Positions 45,132-58,924 of a stretch of 64,000 bases of DNA are shown here, piece by piece. A model generated the notes under the pieces. That model did no database searches, was not told where the DNA came from, and saw only the letters and a list, made by a program, of their open reading frames with translations. This DNA comes from Pohlia nutans (Eukaryota; Streptophyta; Bryopsida; Bryales; Mniaceae): contig CM040093.1 in assembly GCA_022496805.1 (NCBI GenBank), positions 1,304,501-1,368,500 of the forward strand. Direction: 5' to 3'. The position numbers and the translations under genes were made by a program. Positions within the stretch are counted from its first letter, which is position 1, and each line of letters opens with the position of its first letter.

Positions 45132-48100
45132 CAAGGCATCAATTGAATGGCATTGTCTCTCTCTTTTTGGTAAAGATTTCTTACTCCATGATGTACTGAA
45201 TTAAGGAACGTAATTTGTTTTTTAAAAGGTATGTGCACTTCATTAATTTTTCATTAAGTTATGAAGATGGTTTCTATTATTATTTTGTGTTAAATTTTAT
45301 TGGATCTTGTCAACAATTGAAAATGAATTCTAATACCTTAGATCTTAGTATGCATAATTTGGAAATTTTATAAATAAATCATAAATTTATGAAGTACTAT
45401 TTGTTTGTGTACCCAAAATGGACACTTGACTTTGATCTTCACATAATGTACATTGTTTATTTAATAAAAGTAATTGAAAAGGTATGGTGTGTTTGATGGT
45501 GGGTTTCTTAATTTTTCAATCCAATTTTGTATGCATGTACCTAATGGGATTGAAGTCATTGTCCAAGTCCTTGACTTTGGACAAGAAACAACCAATGACA
45601 AACAAGGGACCAAACAAGTTTTAACAATCATTGAGGCGCAAAAATTCCTTTGGTCGCTTGTTTGGGCTTAGAGTTGCAACATTGAGTTAAACCAATATTT
45701 CAATTTGAGGAAAAGTAAACTCTATATTAATAGATAGTATGTAATTATAAGTTGTCATTCCATAAAATCAATCACGGATGGATGGATAAAATTTGTAGTT
45801 ACAACTTCAGATTTTAGGATTTTTTGGCATTCAAATTTTTTTAGTACCTATTTAAAAAGTGTTTTAATGTAAGCAGCTTAAAGAATTATATAAAACAACA
45901 TCAAAACTTTTTATATGTATTATTTCAAATTTTTTAATAATAGAATTTGGATCCAAATGTATAATGTTGTTGATTGTTACACCTCATAAAATGTGTAAAG
46001 AGTTCAAAAATATTTTGTAAATACTCCAAAAGATTCCATAAGATTCCAAAATAATATAAAATATGTAGAAAAGATTCTAAATATTATGAAAAGATTCCAT
46101 TTCAAATATATTTAAATATTTTCATAACTATTATATAGTGCAAATGACGTAATAATGGCAAATGTTTCACATATTAACAATATTCTCGTTTCCAGTTCTT
46201 AAGGAAAGTAAATAGTTGTGCAATGCTTTCAATACCTCTGATGTCAAAAAGGCTCTGTCAAGAGTACCAACAATATATTTCCCGACTATAGATGGTTTAG
46301 AGTGCTATCAACTAAGTACTCCGCTAACGACTACGTACTCATGCATGCTCAAGATAAGTTTTGTGACTTAGTTTTGCTAGTTAGAATTTTCCAAAAGCTA
46401 CATGTGTACCACGTACTTTTGCCGAAGATCAAATCCATTAGCCACTTGGTAAGGTTGTTAGTAGTATAGAACATATGTGATGGCAAATTAGAGGTGTTAG
46501 ATACACATCTCCCTCTATTGAATATTGCAAGCTTGCAAAATGCAACCCTTACACGAAGACTTATGTAATTTAGAGGGAATGAAAAATAGTGTGAGAGGAT
46601 GTAGATATGAGGTGGCATCACTGACATGATTGGATTGATCAATATTAGGTGCCAAAGTATTTGAACAATTAAAAACCTCTCATGGACACCAAATCACATA
46701 CTTGGTGTAAAGTGTAAACTCCTATTTGCTATGGTGTGATAAAGTTCCATGTAACGCGTTGGTGACGCTTAGACTTTTGGCTTAGACTTTTGGCAAGAGG
46801 CAATCAGAAATGAGCAGAGCCGTGCCGAGCCTTGATCGACAACCTGCTTTATGTGCATGAGTATGCTAATATACAGAAGGAAGCCAAATCGTTTGACGTT
46901 GGTCCCGAGGATGTCATACAATCGTGGTGGAGTTCCACTCACCAAGCTTCCACTCCAGCTCCCCATTAGCTTAATTACGTACCAATCACTTATCAAACGT
47001 AACGTTGAAAAAAAAAAATTAGCCAAATTTCATTAGGGGGCATCAAGACTATAAGGTTTATAATTATTCACTATTTGGAAAAGATACTGTAAGTTATGGA
47101 CATTTCTAGATCAAATCTTATAAATTGTTGTCAAAGTTGAATTTAACCATAATCATTTGTAAGCATCATTATATTTCGTAAGTGGTGTATATTTTGGAAA
47201 TAAATGGTCATATTCTGTCTGACATGGCCGGTGCATTTCAACATGCCAACTAGTGTTGTAGGATTTCATCTATAATGCACATCACATCATCGGATGAGCA
47301 CCTTACCGTAAAACTGTAGATCATGGTCACCGTCCAAGAGAACTGCGCACATTCATATCTATTGCCTTACGCCCTCTCCACCTTCCTCTCTACCTTCATG
47401 TGCTCCACCTTCCTGTGCTTCCTTCTGTCGTTCAATTTTCTATCTTTAGATGGTGTAGCGGCTAACACCTCTCCTTGTCCTTCTTCGCTCCACAAATAAC
47501 AGGCGAAGCTTGAAACACTCAAAAAGATTTTAGCCAAATTTGAAAGACTTCCTTCTACACCAAAAGTTATGTGTGCTTCGAAGAATTAGGGTGGCATCAG
47601 CTTATGCACCCTCGCCCTCGTGCACAACACTAAGAAGTTAGACTATTGAGCTTCAATCCATAATCACCAAGCATGATAGTGACTATTTCAACAGAAGCAT
47701 TTTTCATGAGTTGGCAGAGAACGACTCTCAATTTGCCTGTGTTTTACTCCCAAATCACATGTCCATTGAAGCTTTATGCAATGCACCAAGAACTGATTCA
47801 GTTTGAAATGATTCCATTTGCCACACAAGTCACATCAACTAGATTCTACAATGGAAGTAAATAGCTGCAACAAAAAGGTAGACAGCGGGTGAATGCACAC
47901 TATCATATCAAATAATCTTTCAAATCACTGAAATCTCAAAAGACCGACAGGAAACATCTATCTTTGTCATTGTTACCCACTACTCATAATTATTGCATTG
48001 TCTATACGACCACACAATCAGATTCTGGAGATGGAACTTCTCTTGGGAAAAACAGAAGTCCACATTTAGTTTTGTTTTTGAACAAAGTAAAATAACTATT

Positions 48101-48335
48101 CATTTTTTTACAAAGTATTGGGCATGCAGACAAGATGAGGAAACAGGACAGATGGGACAGTCAGTTATATTGGTGAATAGCCATGAAGTAATGGCCGTAC
48201 TTCACAAATACTTAGAATCCTTAAATTGGAATGAATGATCGTTTATCACTCAACTCTGCAGACTCTTTCAAGGATATGGTAATTATCCATCACATCAGTT
48301 GCATGTGAAAGCTTTAATTTGCAGGTGTAAGAAGC
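45132..48335. other. Gene-poor intergenic stretch
   Basis: AT-rich DNA between the element at 44550 and the 3' end of the Tm-1-like gene. Short open frames (for example 46769-47026 minus and 47993-48238 plus) match nothing I recognise. No terminal-repeat element or RNA gene could be supported. Confidence 0.6.
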
Positions 48336-51300
48336 TCATCCTGAAATTTGGATTGCCTTGTACTGCTGCATCGTGCCAGCAATCGCTTCTTCAACTGGCA
48401 AACGCTCCATGCTTGATGCTCCATAAAATCCGTGAACATTCTTCGTTCTCTGCAACACATACTCTGCCTCCTTTGGTCCTGAGATGGGCCCTGCAACAGT
48501 CTCTTCATAGTCATTTCACTTTCCAAAGCGCTGAATGATGTCTCATGCGAAATATGCAGGTAAAACTTGGTGCTCCTGCAGACCTCAATATAATGTTTTG
48601 AACTGAGCTCACAAAAAAAATTTAAAGGCGAAAGGAAATTCTCACCGCCGTGGCAGAGTACAATAATCTCCGGATTCACTTCAGACGCTGCATCAGCAAT
48701 TGACTGCACACGCCGCACACTGTCTTCTAAAGAAACTGACGTCTTTGCCCCAATAGAGCCAGCTGTAGTAAGACCCATATGTGCAACTACAACATCAGCT
48801 CCAGCCATTGCCATGGCATGCGCTTCTTGTGCATTGAAAGCATATGGTGTAGTCAAGAAACCCATCTCATGCGCTTGCCGAATCAATGTGACTTCCACAC
48901 TGCCAACACCCATCCATTAACAGCACTCAATCAACTTGCTTGAGCAATATGTAAATATACTTCGCCTCAAAAAGATTCATTCCCAAAAGAATTGAATCAT
49001 ATTATGCTCATTTTGTTCCAAATTCTATAACCTTTTTATATGCTTGGAAAGCTCACAAAACGAAGATGAAGCTACTGATTGTTTGAAGGAAAGATAAACA
49101 ATTACTGAGAAAATATCCACATTTAAAACTTTAAAATTTGGAATTTGGAATTTACTTCCTTGATTGGAGAAAAAAATGTTTGTTAGAGTGAATAAAAATG
49201 GACAAAATGTGCAAAGGAGTGTTAAGAACAACCAAAAAATGGGAAAAAATTGAGCTCCTTATTATTTTCAAATGTGAATATCTCCATGTTGAAAGCATTT
49301 CTTTTAGTAAAAATAATGCAGCCTAAATCCCCATTGTTCGCATTGTAAAAGTGTATTTTTTATCAAATTTGAAGTGAAATTGCTTAATGGACAATGCATT
49401 TTAATGGGAATGGATTTTTTTAGCACATCTCTACGTATATAATGTAGGTTTGCATGTATTGACTGAAAGTAGAAAACTTCGGGAATCGTTTAAAATGTAA
49501 TCAATTATGTGAGACGATATCCTCATAACTCATCAGGGCAAGCCTTCACAAGTCACACCTCGCGACCTACAAAGTGCACTTGAAAGCATTAAAGGAAAAA
49601 TAGGTCCTTGGTCTGAGCTACACACCCATAGCCCATGCCTGTTTCCTCCAAATTTTGCCGGAAGTTCCCGTCAATGAGACCAACCGTTGGAAAGTTTTGA
49701 ATGCCATCGAAGCCCAGTCGCTCAAGCTCAAGCAAAAATCGATCCATACGGCGGAAGGGGTCTGATGCACAAACTCCTGCCAGCACTGGAACTCTTTTCA
49801 CCACCTTCAAACCAAACACTTACTTTTAGCACCAATATCAGTTTCCAGAGACCTAAAACCATAGTTCCAGGAAATCCAGTCAAAACAAAAAACCTAGGTC
49901 AGATGGATCAATGAAATCGCTCACTAAAATGACGAGGTGAGTACAGACGTACAGGTAAGACCTCCGATGCCATATCAAGCACCACAGCATTTGCATCTTT
50001 GTAGGGCATGAGGCCAGCCAAAGACCCACGACCAGCCATCCGAAACCGTCCAGAGTTGTAGATGACTATAATATCTGCACCCCCTTCTTCTTCAAACTTG
50101 GCAGAAATTCCAGTTCCAGCTCCAGCACCTATGATTGGTATTCCTCGAGCAATTTGATTCTTCAGCTTTTGCAGTATGGTAGCCCGATTCTTTAAAGTCT
50201 CTGAGGTGGAAACACGAACAAAATAAGGCAGGTTTAAAATAAACGGGAATAAAGCTTCCTCCATTGTTTGAAGCAGATTCATAGAGAATTTGAGTTTTAC
50301 AAAAGACTTTAAAGCTGGACTGTGCCTTGAAAATGATAGCAGAATAACCTCAAAACGTCTTGAAGAAAGGCAAACAATTGTGATATCCAAAGAAAGCCAC
50401 CATCATGTCAGTTGGAAGCCTTTAGGTACTGTGCATTCGTATGTCAAAGAAGAGTAGACCTGGTTTGGCTCGGGAATGATCAGTTGGGCTTCTGACAAGT
50501 TTTGGCTTTATAGTCTGGATATGCAATGATTGAGAGGTAGGAACGTCCCTTTGCTGAGATGTACCACTGGCATGGTGCAGCTCCAGAAAGGCAGCTACGA
50601 GTGCATCAGCAAACTCCTGATCGTTGATATTATATGGCAGCCTTTTCACCTGATATTGACAATACAAGTGAATTTAATTGTCAGAAAAATGATCTTGAGA
50701 ACATCCTCCTTTCAGACTTACAACTGGAAAACTGTCTGATTTAAGATCCATTTCCACGGCAAGTACAAGTAGGCATCAAGGCCCTGTTAGGAAACTCAGG
50801 GTTTCAGCAACAGCTGGAGATACCTGCACCAAGGGACGTTGGAAAATGTAATAATTCTACCCCTATTCATCTGTCAACTCCCGAACAAACTTGCTGTATT
50901 GTACAGTTGTACTAAGTAAACAAACTATTAGAGCATATTAGCATCATAAGAATCCCATCCAGGTTTTGAAGTTGAAAGTGACTTACTTTTCGTTCCGGAG
51001 TCTGCAGAATAGACTTTTCAAGTTCCTCCAACAAAGCCCCTGTTGCTTCAGGGTTGTAAAATGCTTGGCCCTCTGCATCTAGAGCCGACACACCCTTCTC
51101 CGGCAATACCACACGCAGAGGCGCAACAGAGTGATTCAGTTTATCCGCTAAGAATTTCGCAGCTTCCCGATTCTCTTCAGGAGTTGTCCGCATCAGGGTT
51201 ATCTAAAAACACAGCATTCGGATCAATGATTTGGTAGGATATTCAAGGAATTTTTTTCCTTAAAACTAGTACTTCATTCACCATCAACATCTGTGCTTTC

Positions 51301-53702
51301 TGCTGGACTTCTCTCACCACGTCACACCTCTCACAAAACACTAACGCAAGCCCATTGCAATTAAGATAGCCTGCGTATAAGAGCGACTGCAATGGTTGTC
51401 TACGGAGCTATCATCACCCAAAATGCCGAACGCTTCAAGATTCAGCTCACCTGGTCATTGTGGATGTGAAACTGACGCTTCGCAAATTGCACGGGCACAG
51501 TAGATTTGTTACCGAAATTGACCATGTCCAAGGCGCCAACAGATAGCACCAGAGGGATCTGTTTCTGTAAGATAGCTTGAAATCGGTTTGGACCACAAGC
51601 CATGATACCCCCCACCACGTAATCTGCTACCTCTGTAGTTGTCACATCAATCACACCCTGTACGACAAAGACAGGAACTACTATATCAGGGTTGCCAAGT
51701 CAGGCAAATGTAATGGTGAATGGTCTATCTCATCGATATGACAGAGCAAAAGAACATAAAGCAACGTACCTAAGAATACTTACAAATACAGACTTATACC
51801 TGTACAAGGCCCTGGGCAACCAAATTCTCCATGGCTCGTCCTCCTGTCCCAGTAGCATGAAACACCAGTGTTTCATAGCCATGCTGTTCAAGCTTCGCCC
51901 TAACAGCATCAACACATGGCGTTGTCACCCCGAACATAGTGAGAGCAACAGTTGGCTTTGTCGAAACAGTTCCTTTTTGGCCAATTGCATGCTCACAAGT
52001 AGCAACCATACCAGCTGCTGCACCCGCAGCATTAGCTAACACTAGCCGGCTCAATGTGTTGAGACCTGCATTCACAAAATGCAATCAATCATCCCACAAA
52101 ACGCAAAGAACATCAAGATACTTTTATTTTACAAAGAAGGGTATAGCCCCATAGGCTATCAATAACACACGCTCAGATGGACTACATATAAGCTAGTACT
52201 CTTTCAAAGTATTGAACTGGGTCACAGTAACTAGACATTTATAAATACTATTTTACAGTCTCCCTACATTTAGTCATAAACTAGGTGCAGAATATTTATA
52301 AAATACAAAGAAGAGAGGAAACGTACCGGCAATATCGACAACTGACGGGAAAAGGACCAGATCGGAAGATTTTACATAAGCAGCTGTATTTCCACTGGCC
52401 ACTGTGGACATCAAGAGTTTCGGAACCCCCAAAGGAAGGGCACGAAGAGCAGGAGCGATCAGGGCAGTGCCACCAGAGCCCCCAACGCCAATAGCCCCAG
52501 CTAGCTTCCCATGGGAATGAGACTTTTTTAAGAGGTGAACAAGGGCTAAGCTCAACGTGGCAAGTGCTTCATTCCGCTCCCGTCCAAGCGATGAGATCGT
52601 TAACTCATGTCCATCTGGATGATTCGAAAGCACTTCCTCGTTGCTTATGTTGGTATGATCCGTGCTGCTCAGGGTTTTCTGGGTAGTTGAAACGTCCACC
52701 ACTACCACTTGCACCTGTAATGACACAAATATTAGTCCACGCATTCACCAGTAAATACCTAAAAAGTTGATTGCTACTATTCGCAAGCCTCTGTTCTCCC
52801 GGGTAGGTCCTAATCATCTATCAGTTCACGTACTGCATTCAATTCGCTACAAATACCTGGTGCACTATGACAGACGTGTTACGACCTCCGAATGATTCAA
52901 AATGAATCCGGAAGTAACTAAAAGTTCAAAAATTACAATCAAAATTTATTCAGAACAAGAATAAGCTCATTCCGCACAATCTTCGCAATCCCTCCCAGTG
53001 TTACTCTAACAAACAGCAGATGGTAGTAAGATTCCGACTCTTGAAATAATAATCAACCAATGGCCTAATCAATGCCACCAAAATTCTCGATCGCTTGATG
53101 ATGAATCTAAAGCAGAGATTTAATCCGCTATAAACAACCCGGTGCCATCTAACAGACGCGTTATAACCCCCGAAATGATTCGAAATGAATCAGTACACCG
53201 ATACAATCAAAATTCATTCAGGACAAGAACAAGCTCATTCCACACAATCTTCGTCGTTTATACGCAATTCCTCCCGGTGCTAATCTAACAAACACAAAAT
53301 GGTAGTAAGAATCTGTCTCTTGAAATGAGGATCACTAAATGGCCCTCACCAATGCCAGCAAAATTCTCGGTCACTTGATGACGAACCTAAAGAAGAGAAA
53401 TTAAAATCAAAATTTATTCAGAAAAAGAAACCTCATTGCACTTGTTTTCTACATAATTCCTGCGGTGCGGCTACGCTAACACACAGAAAATAGCAGAAGT
53501 CCGACTCTTGAAGAAGGATCAATGAAGGGCAACCAAAATTCTCGAACCTAATGAAAACAGAGATTAAAAAACGTACATTATCAAGCTGGAAGCGCGCGAG
53601 AGCGGAGGAGAGACATTCCGCGAGAAAGTGAATCTCCGGGCCCTTGGTATCCAAGGTGCCAATACAGTAGAGATTCTTGGTCGTGCCGGCGCGGTCTGGC
53701 AT
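48336..53702 (-). CDS. Tm-1-like protein (UPF0261 domain plus TIM-barrel domain), 10 exons
   Basis: Homologue of tomato Tm-1, whose N-terminal domain binds tobamovirus replication proteins; the ancestral cellular function is unclear. Exons (minus strand): 53702-53577, 52714-52327, 52065-51800, 51657-51451, 51202-50987, 50649-50460, 50200-49953, 49804-49626, 48899-48646, 48490-48336. All phases agree, giving 742 aa, close to tomato Tm-1 length from memory. The N-terminal half has [30 protein letters not shown] and [12 protein letters not shown], typical of UPF0261 nucleotide-binding folds. The C-terminal half has [30 protein letters not shown] (split here: positions ~50130-50035), [29 protein letters not shown] and [11 protein letters not shown], typical of the TIM-barrel partner domain. 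Intron 1 carries tandem repeats. Whether this copy has any antiviral role cannot be told. Confidence 0.95.
52855..53560. repeat. Tandem duplications in Tm-1-like intron 1
   Basis: Three diverged copies of a ~150-290-bp unit: CAGACGTGTTACGACCTCCG (52872) against CAGACGCGTTATAACCCCCG (53153), each followed by AATGATTC-AAATGAATC, ATTCATTCAGGACAAGAA, TCATTCC-CACAATCTTCG, AATTCCTCCC, CTAACAAACA and AAAATTCTCG. A third shorter copy spans ~53400-53555. The duplications expand the first intron to 862 bp. Confidence 0.8.
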
Positions 53703-53922
53703 GGTGATGGATCAAACGCCGCGCGCGGCTCAAAACCTCGGCGCCAGAATGGAATGGAATGAAACGGAACGGATGCGGCGATCCGGCAATGGAATTGAGC
53801 TTCTGGTATCGTGCTGCGAGACGGGATCGGAAAGTTAGAAAACCCTGACGGACTGGCAATGAAGGCTGGAGGAAGGGAAGCTACAGTAATAAGGGAAGCT
53901 AACCAAAGCAAAGCTAAGCTAA

Positions 53923-54339
53923 AGGCCCGTTCGCACCTGGCCTTTGCAAAGAACGTGAATTAAAACTTAACACCTCCATAATTTTGGGAGGAATACCTTC
54001 TTTTTAGGAAAAGTGTCATCAATGAGGTTCGGAAAGGTGTCATCAATAATAGCCGGATTACATAATGGCCCCTCAAGAGCCATATTAGTTAAGACCATTC
54101 TTAAGTGTTCAAAACTTAGGAATATTTCCAATTTTGGTGCTCCTTTAACAATTGCCTACTATCGCTCAAGTATTTTTTGTCCTCCTAAATGTTAGCTAAT
54201 ACCCATTCTTTAAAGTGTGCCATGTGGACATCCATGTAGGATTCGTAATTACTAAAGAATGTAGGTAGGAACACACACTTTATTAAGGTGGTAAGACCGC
54301 CTTCTAAGACCACCTCTAAGGCCAAGTGCGAACACACCC
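53923..54339. mobile_element. Tourist-like (PIF/Harbinger-type) MITE
   Basis: 417 bp with imperfect inverted ends (left AGGCCCGTTCGCACCTGGCC, right GGCCAAGTGCGAACACACCC) flanked by TAA (53920-53922 and 54340-54342), the 3-bp TWA duplication typical of Harbinger. Non-coding. It lies immediately beside the larger Harbinger element but its ends differ, so it is not a simple deletion derivative of it. Confidence 0.75.
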
Positions 54340-56012
54340 TAAGCTAGCAAAAGGTACCTGCACACCTGGCGTTAGTTATTTTTTGTGAATGGACGATAAG
54401 AGCGCTGATCGAAATATCTCAAAGCTAGTTCACACGGGGTACCTGTGCCTGTAGTGGTTCCCGTATAGTACGGGCGTGAGTATGTATTCGCCGGGGGGTT
54501 TTACGTATTGTGCGTTCACATATACAGATAATTTATTTAAATAACTGCCAGCTGGCTTTTTAATGCACCTGATTTTGAAGAGGTGTTCACACTCGATGGA
54601 TAGTGGTGGGGGAGTCTTACGGTGTCAAATTCTTGCTTTTCCTTCTCAGCCTGTCTTCTTCAGAGTCAGGTTGTCTTCACTCAGATTGTCTTCTCTTGCC
54701 CTGTCTGTCTCTCTTGCGCACCTATTTCTTCCTTGGGAAAATTTCTATGTTCAGTCGTTCATGTGCATTCAGCGCTGCGTTTGCTGCAATATGTGACAGT
54801 TTCGGCGGTTTTTTTGTGTCAGCGGGGGCGGTTGAGCGCAAAGGTCTACTGCACTAATGATTTTTCCGTAGTTTTACAAGGAAAACAACGAAGTAGTCGT
54901 TGTTTGGGGGCGTTTGCGATTGTAGGTCGCCTGCTGCAGCTTCGTTGTGTTTCGACGGAATTTAACGATAGGGTTCAGGACGCTTTGTGACCACGGATTT
55001 ATATGGGTGTAGAGTGCGTGTAGTTGTTGTTCCTGTGCAATCGAGCGCTGAATTGTTGGCAAAGGCGCTGTTGTTGGTTTCTGAATTTCTGCTCCTTTCA
55101 CGGTCCGGCGATTTCCTTTGTCACTCTGTGTAGAGTTCGGCAGACGCAAGCGAATTGCACGCATCAGGTATGTTTTTTGGCTACCCTGTAATTGCCCTTG
55201 TTTGCTTCTTTTTTTTCAATTTACATTGATGTTTTTGAAATTAAAAATGTGTGCGTGGTGCGTGTTTTACATTTTTTGCTCAATCTATGCTTATGTGGGC
55301 TGCCGTGGAATTGGTTGAGGGTCCCTTAATGGAAACTATGGCCAATTTTTATTTTTTTTAGGGTTTCAGATTCTGCAGCTTCTTCTACTTCTAAAACAGT
55401 GGGTTGTCTATGTCTTTTTATGCAGAAATACACAATTCAGTGTGAGAAAATGCAGGAGCTGTGAAAGACAAGTGCCGGTATTTCTCGTCTGAGGAGGTAA
55501 ACTTTATTTTTCCTTTGACTCAAGTGCCACTGTGATTCTTGTAAATATTTGAATATTTTCTGCTTTCATTTCCTCCTGTTGTTGCATCGGTGTTCCATTG
55601 TCTGAGCCAAACTACGGCAATTTTTTTTATTTTTTAGGGTTTAGGGTCTTCTGCAGTAACGTCTAATCTGACCTAATGGGCTGCGGGTGTGTGATCATGC
55701 GCAGAGAAGGGACTGCATAGACAGTACACTGCAGACATTTTAAAGACGAAGGAGGGGGTTCTCTACATCTAAAGGTACGTTGTTTTAGTGTTTTTGTTTA
55801 TTTCCGAACACTCTTTAATGGGAGTAGAATTAGACTCTCTGGTTTTGGTTTAGCATTACCTGGGGGAAACTATGGCAAATTTTTTTTCTTTCTAGGGTTC
55901 GAATGATATGCAAGTATTCACTCTTTCTAAAGTACGGTGTTGTTGTTGCTGTGTATGCTAGGGTTTAGGGTGAACGAGTCTCCATATCACACACTGAAGG
56001 CCCGTATCTGTC

Positions 56013-57365
56013 ATGGACCCAATGGCCAATCAGTCCACTGGTGTGGCATTTACGACGTGGTTGATACTGATGATGCTGAAGATTCAACAAGGCCTTGAGA
56101 CATTAACACTCGTTGAGAATGCTGAAGAAGCAACTGACCCCTTCTCGGCCATTGTGCATGATTTCCATGGGCCCATATCTGATCCCACCAACCTTATGAG
56201 TTCAGCATTGCACAACTTCAGATTGTGCACAGCTTTTACATACCTTGAGGACGACCTAGGGTATTGGGTGAAACCACGGTCCACTACCTGGTTCTCTCGG
56301 TTTCTCCTAGAGCAATATGACAACACACGCTGGGTCGAAATGTTCAGAATGACCAAGTCAGCTGTGTTTTCATTGGCTAATCTGTTAAGGCCGCATGTGA
56401 TGAAGGCAGACACGAAGTACAAAGTTGCGATTCCTATGCTAATTTGCGTTGCTTGCACAATGTTTAAACTCACTCACGGTGCGAATTTGGCAATTTGCAG
56501 CGAGATATTCGCCATAGGCCGCAGCACGGTGTTGAAGGTGTTGCGGGAGGTCGTGTATGCCGTGAACGACAACATGCGGCACGAAATATGTTGGCCACAG
56601 GGTGAGCGCTTACGTGATAAACAGTCTAAGTTTTTTGATTTGTGTGGATTGCCGGGAGTCGTAGGGGCAATAGACAGGATGCATGTATCTATATCCAAAC
56701 CTGCATATGTTTCCGCTGATTATTATTATTTCAAATCGGGAGGTTATACTATTAACTGCCAGGCTGTAGTGGATAGTGAGAAGAGGTTCTTAGACTTGTA
56801 TCTGGGAGTGCCCGGATCAACAAATGATTCCCGCATGTTGCGTAGGTCTAGTCTCTACAATCTAGCCATGCACGGTAATCTTATGGATGCCGGGCACTTA
56901 GTAGACGGATTCTCCACCTACATCATAGGAGACTTAGGGTACCCGCTTAAATTGCCATGGCTTCTTATTCCACACCACACACAGGGCTAGCTCACTGTCG
57001 CGGAGACGTTGTTTAATTGTAGGTTGCGTCGTGGTCGGTGTGTAGTAGAGAACGCGTTTGGTATTTTGAAACAGACTTTCAGGGAGCTCTTGGAGAAGAC
57101 CGACTTATCGGTCACTTTTCTTCCCGACGTTATCTTGTGCTATGCCATCTTGCACAACGTGTTAATGGGGCAGTCGCACGAGGAGGTGGAAGATTTATTG
57201 CAAGTGTTACGGACGGAGGGATTGGACGGCGAAGTTGTAGATGACAATGGAGGCATGCCAGAAGCAGGTGAAGTGATTGGTGACGACGTGGCAGCCGCAT
57301 TGGGGAGGCAGAAGAGAACGGCGTTAGGGGTGTACCTTACGATGCAACGGCACCATCACGCTTAG
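56013..57365 (+). pseudogene. Harbinger DDE transposase (ALP1-like), one nonsense codon
   Basis: A single-exon frame of 450 codons interrupted only by TAG at 56988-56990. It shows an HTH-like region (MTKSAVFSLANLLRP, near 113-127), the Harbinger core with candidate catalytic residues Asp221 (GAIDRMHVSI), Asp307 (IGDLGYPL) and Glu346 (VVENAFGILKQTFREL), and a closing acidic tail. The TAG replaces a polar residue between IPHHTQG and LTVAETLFN, consistent with a CAG-to-TAG change. Everything else looks intact. It would cut and paste this element, together with the Myb-like partner, if the stop were read through. Domesticated relatives in plants (ALP1) act in chromatin, but here the terminal repeats show an element-borne gene. 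Confidence 0.9.
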
Positions 57366-57829
57366 AGGCGGGCATCATGTAAGTCAAGTCCTCTCCTTTC
57401 TGAAAACTTTCTGTATTAATTCGAATGTATGCATTGAATGAATGGCATTCATTTTCTGTGGCATGAATGCAAAAGTATATGAATCCTAAACACCAAATTC
57501 CAGTATAGTAATGAGAACTTCCATTCTTTTATGTATTAATGTCAATGTATGCAATGAATGAATGGCATTGTTTTTTTTAAACATAAATGCACAAGTCTAT
57601 GAATCACACACACTAAAGAAACATGTAACATTAAAGAAACATGAACTTCACATGGAAAAGTCTATGCATCACACATAACATTAAAGAAACATTAACTTTA
57701 TGCATTAAAACAAACAAAGTTTGTACATTGGTAATGATCAAGCAATCTGTCCTTGTAGGCTCTACTACAATCTGCCATTACCGCAGCTCACATTCTAATC
57801 TACTGCTCTGGAGTGTCTCCTTCACGAGG

Positions 57830-58045
57830 CAGGTTTGCTGGGCTGCAGTGGTCGTCTGGTGCTACACTCGAGTGGTCGGCTGGTGCTGCGTTGGACAGGC
57901 CGGCTGCTGATGCGTTGGAGGGGCCGGCTGGTGCATCGTGAGAGGGGCTGGGTGGCTGAATGTTGGAGGGGCCGACTGGTGCAGCGTGAGAGGGGCCGGG
58001 TGGCTGAATGTTGGAGGGGCCGGCTGGTACAATGTTAGAGGGGCC
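57830..58045. repeat. Coding minisatellite in Harbinger Myb-like gene
   Basis: Units such as GAGGGGCCGGCTGGTGCA and GGGTGGCTGAATGTTGGAGG recur four to six times, giving the (A/P)-x-GPSN / PGPSH repeats of the C-terminus on the minus strand. Unit length keeps the frame open. Confidence 0.8.
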
Positions 58046-58924
58046 GGCTGCCACTGCAGTGAAGTGCCTACTTAGCAATGCAGTGGGAGCACTAGTGCCA
58101 TTGTGTAGTGCTGATGGTGTAGCAAACATGTTGGGCCGAGGGGCCGCATAGAAGTTGGCAGTTGTTGTTGTGATGTCCGGGTGGGGAGCATGTCCCATCT
58201 GTGGCAAAGTTTGTTCACTTGACATGGTTAATCCATGACAACACCGTAGAGGTTCGATGTCCGCCTCCTCGGCTTGTTCCAGTCTCTCGGGTCGTGGTAT
58301 CCTGTAGTTTGAGTCGTTGGGAGCTAGCAGGTCACGCACATGTGGAGGTTGTATCTGTGGTCTACTGCCAAACCACTCATGGATGGCGTCAAAAACATCT
58401 TAAGCAAACTGTCGGGGTAGTCCTTCGGTTTTGCGCTCCGATGCTGATAGCTCCCAGTAGTCAGGTACGTTTCTGCCCGTACGACTCAGATAATCTGCAA
58501 TGCGCTTATAATCTGGAATGAGCTGGTTCCATTTGGTTTTGCATGCCGGACCATCTCTCAAGCACGGCGAAAAACCAGCATGCATAACGTGCTCAAAAAC
58601 ACGGTTCCACTTTGTAGTGTCTGGGGTCATCAAGTCCCGACCATCCACGGTGTCCAGCTCTTCTAAGTACATGTCCCGCTTTGTAGTGATGAGCACGAAG
58701 ACTTCCTGAGGTAACCGATTCGGGCCACGGTCTTTGCGAGCTTTTTTTGGCTGGCTTGCAGATACTGGAGTGATGCTAGCAGGGGCTGCGCGTGCGACGC
58801 CAAGTAACCCCCGTCCAAGTCCACCGGGTTGAGTCTGTGATAGAGTAGCTAGTAGTGGTGAACCTGCACAATATATGCTTTGTCATGAATTGTCCAATAG
58901 CAAATAGAAAAATTCTCATTTAAT

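Noticed and set aside
46769..47026. 85-codon minus-strand frame (GSLVSGTPPRLYDILG region)
   Set aside because: Hinted at a retroelement fragment but I could not place it in any domain; no flanking terminal repeats.
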